Positions 24,437-33,301 of a stretch of 47,298 bases of DNA are shown here, in pieces. The notes below the pieces were generated by a model, which was not told where the DNA came from, ran no database searches, and saw only the letters and a list, made by a program, of their open reading frames with translations. The position numbers and the translations under genes are program-made. How positions within the stretch are numbered: the first letter of the stretch is position 1; each line of letters starts with the position of its first letter. Source of the DNA: Bacteriovoracaceae bacterium (GTDB taxonomy: Bacteria; Bdellovibrionota; Bacteriovoracia; Bacteriovoracales; Bacteriovoracaceae); assembly GCA_023954635.1 (NCBI GenBank), contig JAGSHI010000011.1, positions 1 to 47,298 on the forward strand, read 5' to 3'.

Positions 24437-25138
24437 ATGAATAAGAAAACAATGACATTATTACTTATCTTAGCGGCAGGAGGATCATCCCTAGGGTTCT
24501 CAGCAGAAAAAAAGGAGAGATGTGCAGATTTAAAAAAATGTATTGAAAAAGTAAGTAAGCTTACCGGAAAGGTGTACTTACACGGCTCTAAATTAAAAGG
24601 AAGAATTAAAACTAGTAAAAACTTAGTTCTCACAAAAGAAAATGCTGATAGACATCTCTCTCGCATCTTGTACCTGAATGGATATACAAGAATTCCAATG
24701 AGTCATGAAGATGGATTTATGATTATTTCTGCTCGTGATGTTAGATACAGTCCAACTCCTCAAGTCATCGCAAGGAAGAATCAAGCACCAGATCTTCCGG
24801 ATAATTTTGACTACTTTCAAATGGTTTATTACCCAAAAGATGCAGATGCAATCTTAATGAAAGACTTTACTCGCTCTGTGAGACCATTTTTAAGTCGCTA
24901 TGGAAGAGTCATTTCCATGAAGTACTCTGGACCTATGATTGTTCAAGATACAGCAGAAAACTTAAAGCGACTTTATAAGATGTTAAAAGTTTATGACAGA
25001 AAGTTAACCAAGCAAGAAATGGATAAAAGAGTTGTTTGGCAAGATCGAGATTTTGAGATTAAAAAGTTAGAAGCAGAGAATTGTGCTTCTAAAAAAGAAG
25101 TAATACGAGAAGTGGTTAAATCTGACATAAAGAGGTGA
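24437..25138 (+). CDS. Exported secretin N0-N1-like protein without pore domain
   Basis: From ATG 24437 the protein is 233 residues; the ATG at 24425 is rejected because GGAGG (24427-24431), the ribosome binding site, overlaps it. A signal peptide (KKTMTLLLILAAGGSSLGFSA) is followed by a segment like the N0 domain of secretins: CIEKVSKLTGKVYLHG, LKGRIKTSKN, LTKENADRHLSRILYLNGY and DGFMIIS. A second segment (about 125-190) has FQMVYYPKDADAILMKDFTRS ... MIVQDTAENLKRLYKMLKVYD, as in an N1 domain. The beta-barrel secretin domain of GspD/PilQ is missing. It is therefore a periplasmic ring-type protein or a truncated relative. It is convergent with the next gene, 5 bases apart. Confidence 0.75.
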   Translation: MNKKTMTLLLILAAGGSSLGFSAEKKERCADLKKCIEKVSKLTGKVYLHGSKLKGRIKTSKNLVLTKENADRHLSRILYLNGYTRIPMSHEDGFMIISARDVRYSPTPQVIARKNQAPDLPDNFDYFQMVYYPKDADAILMKDFTRSVRPFLSRYGRVISMKYSGPMIVQDTAENLKRLYKMLKVYDRKLTKQEMDKRVVWQDRDFEIKKLEAENCASKKEVIREVVKSDIKR

Positions 25139-25143
25139 GGGGG

Positions 25144-25725
25144 TTAATCCTCTTCAGAAATCTTTAATAACTCGTCCAATTCATGGAGGACATTGGCTTC
25201 TTCGCTACTAACAGCTCCAATTCCTAAAAATCCACCAGATGCTTTTGCAACAGACTTGGCCCTTCCGATGACTTCGTCATGAAGGGCCTTTATCTCTATG
25301 GGAGTGAGTTTTTCTTTGAGGACTTCAACATAACTCTTCCAAGCAAGATATAAATTAGGGTTAATTTCGTTATCTATCCAAATCTCAAGTAGTTTATAGC
25401 CTGAAGAACTTTCCTCAATGCCAGCTTCTTGAGCAAACTTTAAAATAACTTTTGATTCTTTTATGTCACAAATATGATCGGCCCAGGCAACTTTTAAAAG
25501 AGGGATCAAAGTAAGGGCCCCAAAAGTTTCAACTGTGATACCTAAATCAATTGCATTATCTAAAACGGACTTATTAGTAATCCCACTAATACTTCGAAGA
25601 GCTAACTCTTGATCATGATGTTCTTTTTGCTCTTTTAAATGTGCAACAAGATTATCGTCTTCTTTGTTGAAGAACATATCTTCAAGGGCCTGTCCTCGTT
25701 CTCTTAGTTTATCTACTTTAGTCAT
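25144..25725 (-). CDS. TerB-like helical protein
   Basis: A 193-residue protein without signal or TM segment. The middle region TLIPLLKVAWADHICDIKESKVILKF... (about residues 75-105) has the Ala-Trp-Ala-Asp-x-x-x-x-x-x-Glu pattern of TerB-like helical domains, where acidic residues coordinate metal. A second helical block (LLEIWIDNEINPNLYLAWKSYVEVL, about 110-135) and a Gly-rich turn (ASGGFLGIGAVSSEE) follow. It is the last gene of the minus-strand group and begins 1 base beyond the end of coaE. The function of this family outside tellurite loci is unknown; the link with CoaE and MazG may only be operonic. Confidence 0.7.
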   Translation of the reverse strand: MTKVDKLRERGQALEDMFFNKEDDNLVAHLKEQKEHHDQELALRSISGITNKSVLDNAIDLGITVETFGALTLIPLLKVAWADHICDIKESKVILKFAQEAGIEESSSGYKLLEIWIDNEINPNLYLAWKSYVEVLKEKLTPIEIKALHDEVIGRAKSVAKASGGFLGIGAVSSEEANVLHELDELLKISEED

Positions 25726-25726
25726 T

Positions 25727-26383
25727 CTAGTTCTCGTTTGTAAGGTGCTCTTTTATAAAGTCTTCAACTTTTTCTTTTAGCTCATTTTTATTTGATTGAT
25801 TATCTATAATATAATCACTTTTGTTTTTCTTTTCTTCAATATCCATCTGGTTCGAAAGAGCAGCCTCTGCTTGTTCCTCTGAGACTCCGTCTCGATCCAT
25901 TAGCCTTTTTAATTGAGTCTCTTTAGGGATATAAACACATACTTTAAGATCTACTTTGTCATCTAGACCTTTCTCGAAAAGTAATGGGACATCATAAACA
26001 ACTAAGTCAGGTGAACCATTGTCTTTATAAACATTTAAAAATGTTTCAGGGAGTTTTGAATAGAGAATTGTTTCAAGATTAGTACGAATATCAATATCAT
26101 TAAAAGCAAGCTCTCGAAGAGATTTAAAGTCAATCACACCATCAGTGATTACTTTTGGGTAATTGTCCTTAATGTAATCTATTATTTCCTTATTTTGATA
26201 AATGATCTTAATGAGCTTGTCTGCACCGATAACGAGAACTCCGCTGTCCTCTAAAAGTTTGGCGACAGAACTTTTTCCACTCGCTATTCCACCTGTTAAA
26301 CCAATAAGGGGAACACTCAAACCATGCATTCGACTAGAGCCATCTTTAGTAATGTATTTATCTTTAAGATTAATTCTTTTCAT
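25727..26383 (-). CDS. coaE: Dephospho-CoA kinase
   Basis: CoaE phosphorylates the 3'-hydroxyl of dephospho-CoA, the last step of coenzyme A synthesis. The protein has the P-loop LTGGIASGKSSVAKLL, the family's ADKL segment (VIGADKLIKIIYQ), VVYDVPLLFEKGLD and the lid/arginine region VSEEQAEAALSNQMDIEEKK with CVYIPKETQLKRLMDRD. The 218-residue form starting at ATG 26383 (MKRINLKDKY) is chosen: it has AAAGAGA just upstream and overlaps the mazG end by 14 bases. The upstream ATG at 26410 would add nine residues. The approximately 20-residue extension before the P-loop is longer than usual. Confidence 0.93.
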   Translation of the reverse strand: MKRINLKDKYITKDGSSRMHGLSVPLIGLTGGIASGKSSVAKLLEDSGVLVIGADKLIKIIYQNKEIIDYIKDNYPKVITDGVIDFKSLRELAFNDIDIRTNLETILYSKLPETFLNVYKDNGSPDLVVYDVPLLFEKGLDDKVDLKVCVYIPKETQLKRLMDRDGVSEEQAEAALSNQMDIEEKKNKSDYIIDNQSNKNELKEKVEDFIKEHLTNEN

Positions 26384-27176
26384 TTCTCTTTGCTTGATCC
26401 CAAAAAACATCCATTTCTTGTTGATTCATATTATCTATATCTTCACCGGCATCAGTAATTAAATTTTCCATAGCATGGAATCGTCTGAGAAATTTTCTAT
26501 TTGCCGCTCTTAACGCTTCCTCTGGCTCAATATTTAAATGTCTTGCCAGTTGGGCGGCTGAAAAAAGAAAGTCTCCCATCTCTTCAGTAATTCTTTCTTG
26601 ATTGAGACCAGACTTCGGTGCCAGCTCCTCTTTAAGCTCTTGCCACTCTTCTTCAACCTTGTAAGAAACTTGAGAAGCATCATCCCAATCGAAACTTATT
26701 TTCTTTGTTTTCTTACCAATCTTCCAGGCAGAGAATAGAGCTGGAAAGTGAAGGACATCGGACTTAATTTTTGTTTTAGAAGCTGTTTGTTCAAGGGCCT
26801 TCTCTTCTTCTTTTATCTTTTCCCAGTTTGAAACAACGTCAGAGACATCAATATTTGAATCAGGTTTCTCGAAAACATGTGGATGTCTTCTAATTAATTT
26901 TTCTCTAAGAACCTTGCTGACACTTTCGAGTGAGAACTTTCCATTTTCTTCAGCGATTGTTGTGTGAAGTAAAATTTGAAGGAGTACATCTCCAAGCTCC
27001 TCTTCCATTGCTTTTGTATCATCTGTCTCGGTGGCATGTGAGAACTCAAATGATTCCTCAATTAAATATTTTATAAGGCTTTTATGGGTTTGTTCTAAGT
27101 CCCATGGACAACCATCCGTAGGGTGTCTTAATTGTTTGACTACTTGTGTAAGTTTATCGAATTCAGGGTAATTCAT
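26370..27176 (-). CDS. mazG: Nucleoside triphosphate pyrophosphohydrolase MazG
   Basis: MazG hydrolyses (d)NTPs to the monophosphates, helping to clean the pool of damaged or excess nucleotides. The 268-residue protein has the duplicated MazG fold. The first domain has CPWDLEQTHKSLIKYLIEE, the metal-binding EESFE and EEELGDVLLQILLH motifs; the second has SFDWDDASQVSYKVEEEWQEL and EEMGDFLFSAAQLARHL. Length and motifs match the E. coli protein type. It is the first gene of the minus-strand group mazG-coaE-TerB-like and is divergent from ybeY with 49 bases between. Confidence 0.95.
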   Translation of the reverse strand: MNYPEFDKLTQVVKQLRHPTDGCPWDLEQTHKSLIKYLIEESFEFSHATETDDTKAMEEELGDVLLQILLHTTIAEENGKFSLESVSKVLREKLIRRHPHVFEKPDSNIDVSDVVSNWEKIKEEEKALEQTASKTKIKSDVLHFPALFSAWKIGKKTKKISFDWDDASQVSYKVEEEWQELKEELAPKSGLNQERITEEMGDFLFSAAQLARHLNIEPEEALRAANRKFLRRFHAMENLITDAGEDIDNMNQQEMDVFWDQAKRNEKN

Positions 27177-27225
27177 AATAGCTTTCCTTTGGCAGCTAGT
27201 TTAACATTGAGTTGATGGATAAGTA

Positions 27226-27801
27226 ATGGTCGACAAAGTATTTAAATCCAAGAATTTAACTCTCTATTATACGGACTCACTCAATTGGGCCAAACGGTCT
27301 GAATTTAACAACTTGATGAAGTATTTTGAAACGATGTTACCAATTCTTGGAAAATTTATGAAAGGGAAGGGAGCTAGCGAACTTAGCTTAAATTCCCATA
27401 TTGAGGTTCAGTTAACTCTATGTGGCGATAAGAGAATTCGCTCTCTTAACAAGTTGTATCGAAAAAAAGATAAGGCCACTGATGTTCTCTCGTTCCCTAT
27501 CCATGACTCTTTGCGAAGAGATCAAAGAGATGAAGCATTTTTGTTCAATATGATAAATATAGGAGATATTGTAATATCTCGAGATACTGCAAGAAAACAG
27601 GCTAAACATTTTGAGATTGGCCTTGCTGAGGAAATCGTTCATCTCTTTATCCACGGATTTTTGCACTTGTGTGGATTTGATCACGAACTATCTAAAAAAG
27701 AACATGAAATAATGTTCGGCTTAGAACAGTCGCTAGTGGCCAAGGCGTATAAGAAATTAGGATTGAAAGGAAAGGTATATAGTTATGGAACAGACTCTTA
27801 A
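27226..27801 (+). CDS. ybeY: Endoribonuclease YbeY
   Basis: YbeY is the metal-dependent endoribonuclease needed for 16S rRNA 3' end maturation and ribosome quality control. The 191-residue protein carries the family signature HGFLHLCGFDH (three His for zinc) in the C-terminal third, and the conserved YRKKDKATDVLSFP segment and GDIVISRDTA. The N-terminal part has an extra 20-30 residues compared with small YbeY proteins. The stop codon overlaps the start of prfB by 17 bases, so the two translation factors are coupled. Confidence 0.95.
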   Translation: MVDKVFKSKNLTLYYTDSLNWAKRSEFNNLMKYFETMLPILGKFMKGKGASELSLNSHIEVQLTLCGDKRIRSLNKLYRKKDKATDVLSFPIHDSLRRDQRDEAFLFNMINIGDIVISRDTARKQAKHFEIGLAEEIVHLFIHGFLHLCGFDHELSKKEHEIMFGLEQSLVAKAYKKLGLKGKVYSYGTDS

Positions 27802-28922
27802 AATTCAATTAGATGAAAATAAGTCTCGAATGAAATCATACGGTGAAAAGCTGGAGATGCTTCGGAGGTCACTTTGACATTCCTAAAAAGGAAGAGCGTC
27901 TAAACGAAATATCTCAAATGGAAGGCATGGAAGGATTTTGGGATGATGCTGATACCGCTGCAAAAATTCAAAAAGAAAAATCAATCGTTCAATCCGTTGT
28001 AAACACTTGGTCAGTTTTAAAAGAATTCTATGACGAATTCGAAATTTTAGTTGAGTACGCAGAAGCCGATGATGATGAAGCTTCTGCTAGTGAAGCTAAT
28101 GAGATTGTTGAAAAGTTTCTCGAAAGCTTTTCGGAAGCTGAACAAAAAGTTCTTCTCTCGGATGAAGTTGATCCTAATAATGCCATTGTTTCAATAAATG
28201 CTGGGGCCGGTGGAACTGAGTCTTGTGACTGGGCTTCAATGTTATACAGAATGCTTACCCGCTGGGCCGAAAGTAAAGGATACAAAGTTCAAGTCCTTGA
28301 TGCTCAAGATGGAGACTCTGCTGGTCTTAAGTCAGCAACTTTTACAGTAGCTGGGGATTTTGCTTACGGATTCATGAAATCTGAAACCGGAGTTCACCGA
28401 TTAGTTAGAATTTCTCCTTTTGACTCAAATGCAAGAAGACATACTTCTTTTGCATCAGTTTTTGTCTCCCCTGAAATCGATGATAATATTGAAATTGATA
28501 TTCAGGATAAAGATCTCCGCATTGATGTCTATCGATCCGGAGGAGCTGGTGGTCAGTCTGTGAACACAACTGACTCTGCGGTTAGAATTACTCACTTGCC
28601 TACAAATACTGTCGTGACCTGCCAAAATGAAAGAAGTCAGTTACAAAATAAAATTCAAGCGATGAAAGTATTACGATCCCGCCTTTATGAATTAGAAATG
28701 GAAAAGAAAAGAGAGGCACAGGCCGTTGCTGAAGCTGGTAAGTCTGAAATTGGTTGGGGCGCTCAGATCAGAAGTTATGTGCTTCATCCTTATAAGTTAG
28801 TTAAAGATCATCGCACCAGCTTCGAGTCTGGTAATGCTGAAAAAGTTCTCGACGGAGACCTAGACGGTTATATGGATGCTTTCCTGCGTTGGAGTGTTGG
28901 TGGAGAAGAGTCAAAAGAATGA
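27785..28922 (+). CDS. prfB: Peptide chain release factor 2 (programmed +1 frameshift)
   Basis: RF2 releases polypeptides at UGA and UAA. Translation begins at ATG 27785 (MEQTLKIQLDENK) and runs for 30 codons to CTT TGA C at 27872-27878; a +1 shift skips T27875 and continues at GAC 27876 in the frame ending at 28922. The joined protein (about 379 residues, coordinates join 27785-27874 and 27876-28922) has RF2 domain 1, the SPF anticodon-recognition tripeptide (RISPFDSNARR) and the catalytic GGQ in SGGAGGQSVNTTDSAV near residue 253. A purine-rich internal Shine-Dalgarno-like GGAGG precedes the shift site. An ORF beginning at 27843 without the first exon is not the real start. The gene is preceded by ybeY and overlaps the permease gene by ATGA. 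Confidence 0.97.
27863..27878 (+). promoter_or_regulatory. RF2 autoregulatory frameshift site
   Basis: CGGAGGTCACTTTGAC contains an internal Shine-Dalgarno GGAGG (27864-27868) followed 3 bases later by the slippery CTT and the in-frame TGA-C stop. This matches the known bacterial RF2 arrangement, in which low RF2 causes +1 frameshifting at CTT. Confidence 0.95.
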
Positions 28923-30133
28923 AAAACGTTTCGAACTCCCTATTTAAAGTTTTATTAACTGAGAAATCTTCTTTTAAGTTTGCTGCTGGAGTCGTTCTAG
29001 GACTTGGCTTCTCTATTGCTGTAATTCTTTGCACGATTGGAATAATGGATGGTTTTGTCAAAACCCTAAAGAGGTCTCTTAATACCTCGACAGGCGATAT
29101 CATTTTCTATTCAAGAGATGGATTCTTTGAGGTTAATGACAAAATAAAAAGAGAGTTTGAAGTTCTTGGAATTCAAGACTACTCAAGTCTAGTTCAAACT
29201 GAAGCATTCATGCTTTATGAAGGTCAGAGTAAGGGAGTCTTGATTAAGGGAGTTAATCCCGAGACATATAATAAAGTCGCTGGAATGAAGGTTTTTCCTA
29301 AAGATAATGAGATTATTCTAGGAACAGAACTTCTTACTAACTTTGGGTTAAAACCTGGTGATGAAGTTGTTGTCGCAATGGCGGGTGGGAATAAAGACGT
29401 TCAAGGACTTCCTAGCCTTTACCCTTTTATTGTTAAGGGAACAGTCAAACACGGAATTTATCAAAAAGATCAGCGCCAAGCATATGTTAATCTAGAACGT
29501 ATTCAACAAATACTAGGTTTAGATAATAAGGTAAACTTAGTCTCATTAAATGTCCCTAAAGAGAAATTACCAGATGACCAAGACTCTGAATTCTTCACTG
29601 ATAAAGTCGAAGACTATCAATTAAGACTTTTTGATCGGCTTGGCTTTGGCTATATCGTTAAGCCATTTTGGCATGAGTTCTCCACTCTGATCGAAGCTGT
29701 TGAAGTGGAAAAAACGATGATTGGACTTATTTTACAATTGGTTGTTGTTATCTCCATATTTAACGTACTTGCTTTTGTCATCTTTTTAAATGAAAGGAAA
29801 TCAAGAGAGCTTTTTCTCTTCAAAGCTTTAGGAATGAGCCAAGGAAGAATGAATAGAATGTGGCTAGGTATGATTAGTCTTATTTGGGTTTTAAGTTGTG
29901 GCCTTTCAATTGTCTTTGTTCAAATTGTGGATTGGATTGTGGGTAACGCTAGTTTATTTGAACTTCCTGGGGATGTTTACTACCTCGGCCGATTATCAAT
30001 TATTTTAAGCCAGTGGGATTATTTATTGGTCTTTAGTATCACTTATATCTGGTTATTCATGATGGCCGCATTTGGATTGTTTAAGATAAAAAAACAATCT
30101 ATTCTTAAGGGACTTAGAAAGGAGTTTGCCTAA
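28919..30133 (+). CDS. LolC/LolE-type lipoprotein-releasing ABC permease
   Basis: The 404-residue protein belongs to the MacB/FtsX-type permeases of the Lol system, which extract lipoproteins from the inner membrane. It has TM1 at about 18-42 (GVVLGLGFSIAVILCTIGIMDGF), a large periplasmic domain (about 45-260, including GVNPETYNKVAG), then three TM helices between about 260 and 395. ATG 28919 overlaps the prfB stop codon (ATGA) and is preferred over the in-frame start at 28889 because it sits at the coupled junction and gives the normal N-terminus. The ATPase gene follows with a one-base stop/start overlap. Only one permease gene is present, so the transporter may be a homodimer as in LolF systems. 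Confidence 0.87.
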   Translation: MKNVSNSLFKVLLTEKSSFKFAAGVVLGLGFSIAVILCTIGIMDGFVKTLKRSLNTSTGDIIFYSRDGFFEVNDKIKREFEVLGIQDYSSLVQTEAFMLYEGQSKGVLIKGVNPETYNKVAGMKVFPKDNEIILGTELLTNFGLKPGDEVVVAMAGGNKDVQGLPSLYPFIVKGTVKHGIYQKDQRQAYVNLERIQQILGLDNKVNLVSLNVPKEKLPDDQDSEFFTDKVEDYQLRLFDRLGFGYIVKPFWHEFSTLIEAVEVEKTMIGLILQLVVVISIFNVLAFVIFLNERKSRELFLFKALGMSQGRMNRMWLGMISLIWVLSCGLSIVFVQIVDWIVGNASLFELPGDVYYLGRLSIILSQWDYLLVFSITYIWLFMMAAFGLFKIKKQSILKGLRKEFA

Positions 30134-30789
30134 TGGCCTTATTTCAAATTGAAAATGTGAAAAAGTCATATGGAAAAGTTCATGCCTTAAGGGGTGTTAA
30201 TCTTGAGCTTGAAGAGAATACTCAATATGTTATTTGTGGGGCTTCTGGTTCCGGTAAGTCGACATTACTCTATTTGTTAGGTGGACTTGATCGTCCTACT
30301 GAGGGAAAAATTTTAGTCGAAGGAAAAGACCTTTCTAATTATGACGATGAATCATTAGCAAAGTTCAGAAACCTTTATGTGGGTTTTGTTTTTCAATTTC
30401 ATTTTCTTCTTCCCAGCATGAATTGTATTAATAACATATTACTACCTGCACAAATTGGAGGAAGTACTGTGAGTGACTTGAAAGAAAATGTGGAAGAATT
30501 AGCTGAAAAGCTAGGAGTTACACATTGCTTAAAAAAATATCCCTATGAATTATCTGGAGGAGAGCAGCAAAGAGTAAATATCATAAGGGCCTTATCTCTT
30601 CGTCCCAAGCTTCTTTTGTGCGATGAGCCTACTGGAAATTTAGATAGTGAGAACTCTTTAAAAGTGACGAACCTCCTAAAGGGACTGTCTGAAGAGTATG
30701 ACTCAACGCTCGTGGTTGTTACTCACGATGATAAGGTTGCTGCCCATTTCGAAAATAAAATCTCCATGGTTGATGGCTCGATAGTTTAA
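30133..30789 (+). CDS. lolD: LolD-type ABC transporter ATPase
   Basis: The 218-residue ATPase energises the adjacent lipoprotein-releasing permease. It has Walker A GASGSGKST (about 38-46), Q-loop QFHFLLPSMN, signature LSGGEQQRVNIIRAL, Walker B LLLCDEPTGNLDSEN and the H-loop VVVTHD. This is the LolD/MacB subgroup. The start codon overlaps the permease stop codon, so translation is coupled. The motif set is complete and the protein of normal length. Confidence 0.92.
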   Translation: MALFQIENVKKSYGKVHALRGVNLELEENTQYVICGASGSGKSTLLYLLGGLDRPTEGKILVEGKDLSNYDDESLAKFRNLYVGFVFQFHFLLPSMNCINNILLPAQIGGSTVSDLKENVEELAEKLGVTHCLKKYPYELSGGEQQRVNIIRALSLRPKLLLCDEPTGNLDSENSLKVTNLLKGLSEEYDSTLVVVTHDDKVAAHFENKISMVDGSIV

Positions 30790-30836
30790 GTTGTGCTTCG
30801 TTGTGTCGGAAATCATCTTTTTTTCCTTTTGTAAGA

Positions 30837-30865
30837 TTGTGAGATTACTGATATTTATCTATTCT
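30837..30865 (+). promoter_or_regulatory. Putative sigma70 promoter of the bamA operon
   Basis: TTGTGA (30837-30842) and TATTCT (30860-30865) are 17 bases apart. It would give a leader of about 100 bases before bamA. The leader contains a small GGC-AGGA-GCC stem near 30911; no known riboswitch was recognised. Confidence 0.5.
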
Positions 30866-30971
30866 AGATCAAATTGCTAAGGGTCATGAAGACGCACTGA
30901 AAGCACAAGGCAGGAGCCGTAACCCGCTCGCGAATTATCGTAATGTGGTACTAATGAAGGTCTCAAAATAG

Positions 30972-33278
30972 ATGTTCGGGATTGAACTTAAAAAAATTTA
31001 CACACTTTTTTTAACGGTATTTTTACTATGCCTAGTAAATACTAATCTTTTTGCACAAGAAGACTTAGGTCCTCGCAAAAAACTTTTTAGAATTCATTCC
31101 ATTAAAGTGAAAGGTACTAAGAAGGTTGAGAAAGAAGCAATCATTGAAAAAATTTCTGCACGTCCAGGAATGATGCTTGATAATTATCTTTTAAAAAGTG
31201 ATATCGAAAAAATCTATGCAATGAAATTCTTTGAGCACGTTGAGGCCCACCAAAGAAGAAAGGGAAATAAAAGTATCCTTGAATTTGTTGTTCGAGAAAA
31301 ACCGATTATTTCTAAGATTATTTTTGATGGAAATGATGAAGTCGATGACGATGACCTTAAAGAAACTCTTAAGACAAAAGAATTTGCAATACTAGATGTT
31401 AATACGATTAAAACTGATGTGCAGGCAATGCAGAAACTCTTTGAAGAGAAAGGTTTTTATCTTGCTAGTGTAAACTTTGAACTCAAAAAGAGTGGACTTG
31501 AAAGTAGAGATCTTGTTTTTAAAATTAAAGAATTCGATAAAGTTCGAGTTAAGAAAGTAGTCTTCTTAGGAAACAAAGCTTTTGCCGACTCTGAATTGAA
31601 GGACATAATGGAAACTAGAGAAGAAGGTCTTTTCTCTGGTATGTCTGGATCTGGAAACTTCAAAGAGTTCAACTTTCAAACAGATATTGAAAGGATTAAG
31701 TTTTTCTATAAGTCTAAAGGTTATCTCCAAGTAACAGTTGGAACACCTGAGATTACAGTTTCAGAAGATAAGAAATGGGTTTTCATAACAATAAAGACAA
31801 ATGAAGGACCGATGTTCTCAATCAATGAGCTTTCTTTTCAGGGAGAAGTTCTTTTCCCTGATGAAGAACTTACAGAGAAAATTTCTTTAAAAACCGGTGA
31901 CACATACTCAGAAGAACTTCTTCGAAAAGATATACAGCTTCTTACTGAGCTCTATCAAGATGAAGGTTATGCATTTGCTAACGTATTAAGAACTTTGCAT
32001 GTTGTCCCAGGGGAAAATAAAGTCGATGTAGAGTTTTCATTTGAAAAAGGAAAAATTGCTTACTTTGGAAAAATTAATATTAAAGGTAATACAAAAACTA
32101 GAGATAAAGTCATTAGGCGAGAGCTTAAGATTAGAGAGGGATCAAGGTTTTCAGGTTCATCACTTCGAAGATCTAAAGATAATGTAAACAGACTTGGTTT
32201 CTTTGAACCAGGAAGTGTTGTCTTTAATACCGTTTCTCCAAAAGGGAAAGATGATGTTCTCGATGTAGATGTTTCTGTTAAAGAAAGAAACACAGGACAA
32301 ATCTCTTTAGGGGCCGGTTATTCAACTGCGACAGGTGGCTTCTTTCAAGGCTCGATTGCTCAAAATAACTTTAGAGGTCTAGGCCAAACACTTAACTTTA
32401 CACTTTCAATTTCAGATACCAGTAAGACTTATAACTTAGGTTTTACAGAGCCTTACTTGATGGACACTAAATGGACTGCTGGTGGAGATATTTTCAGTAC
32501 AGAAAATGAAGCATCAGATTCATTCAGCTACAAAAGAAATGGTTTTGATTTAAGGGTTGGATATCCAATCCTTGATTACACTAGACTCTTCGTGACCTAC
32601 AAATGGGAAGACACAAGAATTAAAGCGCTTGAAGATCCTACCATTGATGAAGATGTGGAAAACGGTGTTGCCTCTTCTATAAGAGGTACAATGATTACTG
32701 ATGAAAGAAACAATAAATTTGAACCAAGTGATGGGCACTATCTTTCAATTGCAACTGAATATGCAGGACTAGGCTTTGATAAAAAATGGTTTAAGAATGA
32801 AGCTGACTTTAGATTCTTTGAAAAACTATGGGGAGACCTCGTTTTTAGAGGTCGCTACTTTGTAGGAAAAATGGAAAGAGTTGATGGCCAAGCCGTTCCA
32901 AGATCTGAAAAATATACTCTTGGAGGTGCGAGAAACCTTCGAGGTTATAGCTTTGAAGAAATCGGACCAAAAAAGACGGTTATCGATCCTGCCACTGGAA
33001 GAGTTAGAACCTTTAATTCAGGTTCATTATTTACCACTTATACTCAAATTGAACTTGAACACCCTCTTGCTAGAGAGGCGGGATTGAAATGGGTTCTCTT
33101 TTTTGATGCTGGAGATGCATCAGACCCTCAAAACTTGAGTATAAAGGCCGACTATGGCTTTGGCTTTAGATGGTTTTCACCAATAGGTGTTTTAAGATTT
33201 GAATTTGGATACCCATTAAATAAAGAAGACGCAGATGCGGGTAGCCAATTCCATTTTGATATAGGACAATTATTCTAA
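30972..33278 (+). CDS. bamA: Outer-membrane protein assembly factor BamA
   Basis: BamA inserts beta-barrel proteins into the outer membrane. The 768-residue protein has a signal peptide (cleavage near LFA-QED), five POTRA domains between about residues 37 and 435 (starts at RIHSIKVKG, ISKIIFDGN, VKKVVFLGN, SINELSFQG and FGKINIKGN), and a 16-strand barrel beginning near SLGAGYSTATGGFFQG. The conserved LRGYSFEEIGP motif of loop 6 is present, and the C-terminus ends in Phe (FDIGQLF), the beta-signal. The distance to skp is 23 bases. BamA heads the outer-membrane block and presumably requires Lol-delivered lipoproteins, whose transporter is encoded directly upstream. Confidence 0.97.
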   Translation: MFGIELKKIYTLFLTVFLLCLVNTNLFAQEDLGPRKKLFRIHSIKVKGTKKVEKEAIIEKISARPGMMLDNYLLKSDIEKIYAMKFFEHVEAHQRRKGNKSILEFVVREKPIISKIIFDGNDEVDDDDLKETLKTKEFAILDVNTIKTDVQAMQKLFEEKGFYLASVNFELKKSGLESRDLVFKIKEFDKVRVKKVVFLGNKAFADSELKDIMETREEGLFSGMSGSGNFKEFNFQTDIERIKFFYKSKGYLQVTVGTPEITVSEDKKWVFITIKTNEGPMFSINELSFQGEVLFPDEELTEKISLKTGDTYSEELLRKDIQLLTELYQDEGYAFANVLRTLHVVPGENKVDVEFSFEKGKIAYFGKINIKGNTKTRDKVIRRELKIREGSRFSGSSLRRSKDNVNRLGFFEPGSVVFNTVSPKGKDDVLDVDVSVKERNTGQISLGAGYSTATGGFFQGSIAQNNFRGLGQTLNFTLSISDTSKTYNLGFTEPYLMDTKWTAGGDIFSTENEASDSFSYKRNGFDLRVGYPILDYTRLFVTYKWEDTRIKALEDPTIDEDVENGVASSIRGTMITDERNNKFEPSDGHYLSIATEYAGLGFDKKWFKNEADFRFFEKLWGDLVFRGRYFVGKMERVDGQAVPRSEKYTLGGARNLRGYSFEEIGPKKTVIDPATGRVRTFNSGSLFTTYTQIELEHPLAREAGLKWVLFFDAGDASDPQNLSIKADYGFGFRWFSPIGVLRFEFGYPLNKEDADAGSQFHFDIGQLF

Positions 33279-33301
33279 TTTGTAATCCTGAGGAGAAGTC
33301 C

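Noticed and set aside
28801-29103. 100-codon minus-strand ORF at the prfB/permease junction
   Set aside because: It crosses two coupled genes and shows no protein-like pattern.
30879-30971. tRNA or known riboswitch before bamA
   Set aside because: No cloverleaf, no TTCGA-type T loop and no match to the c-di-GMP, cobalamin or TPP core patterns by eye.
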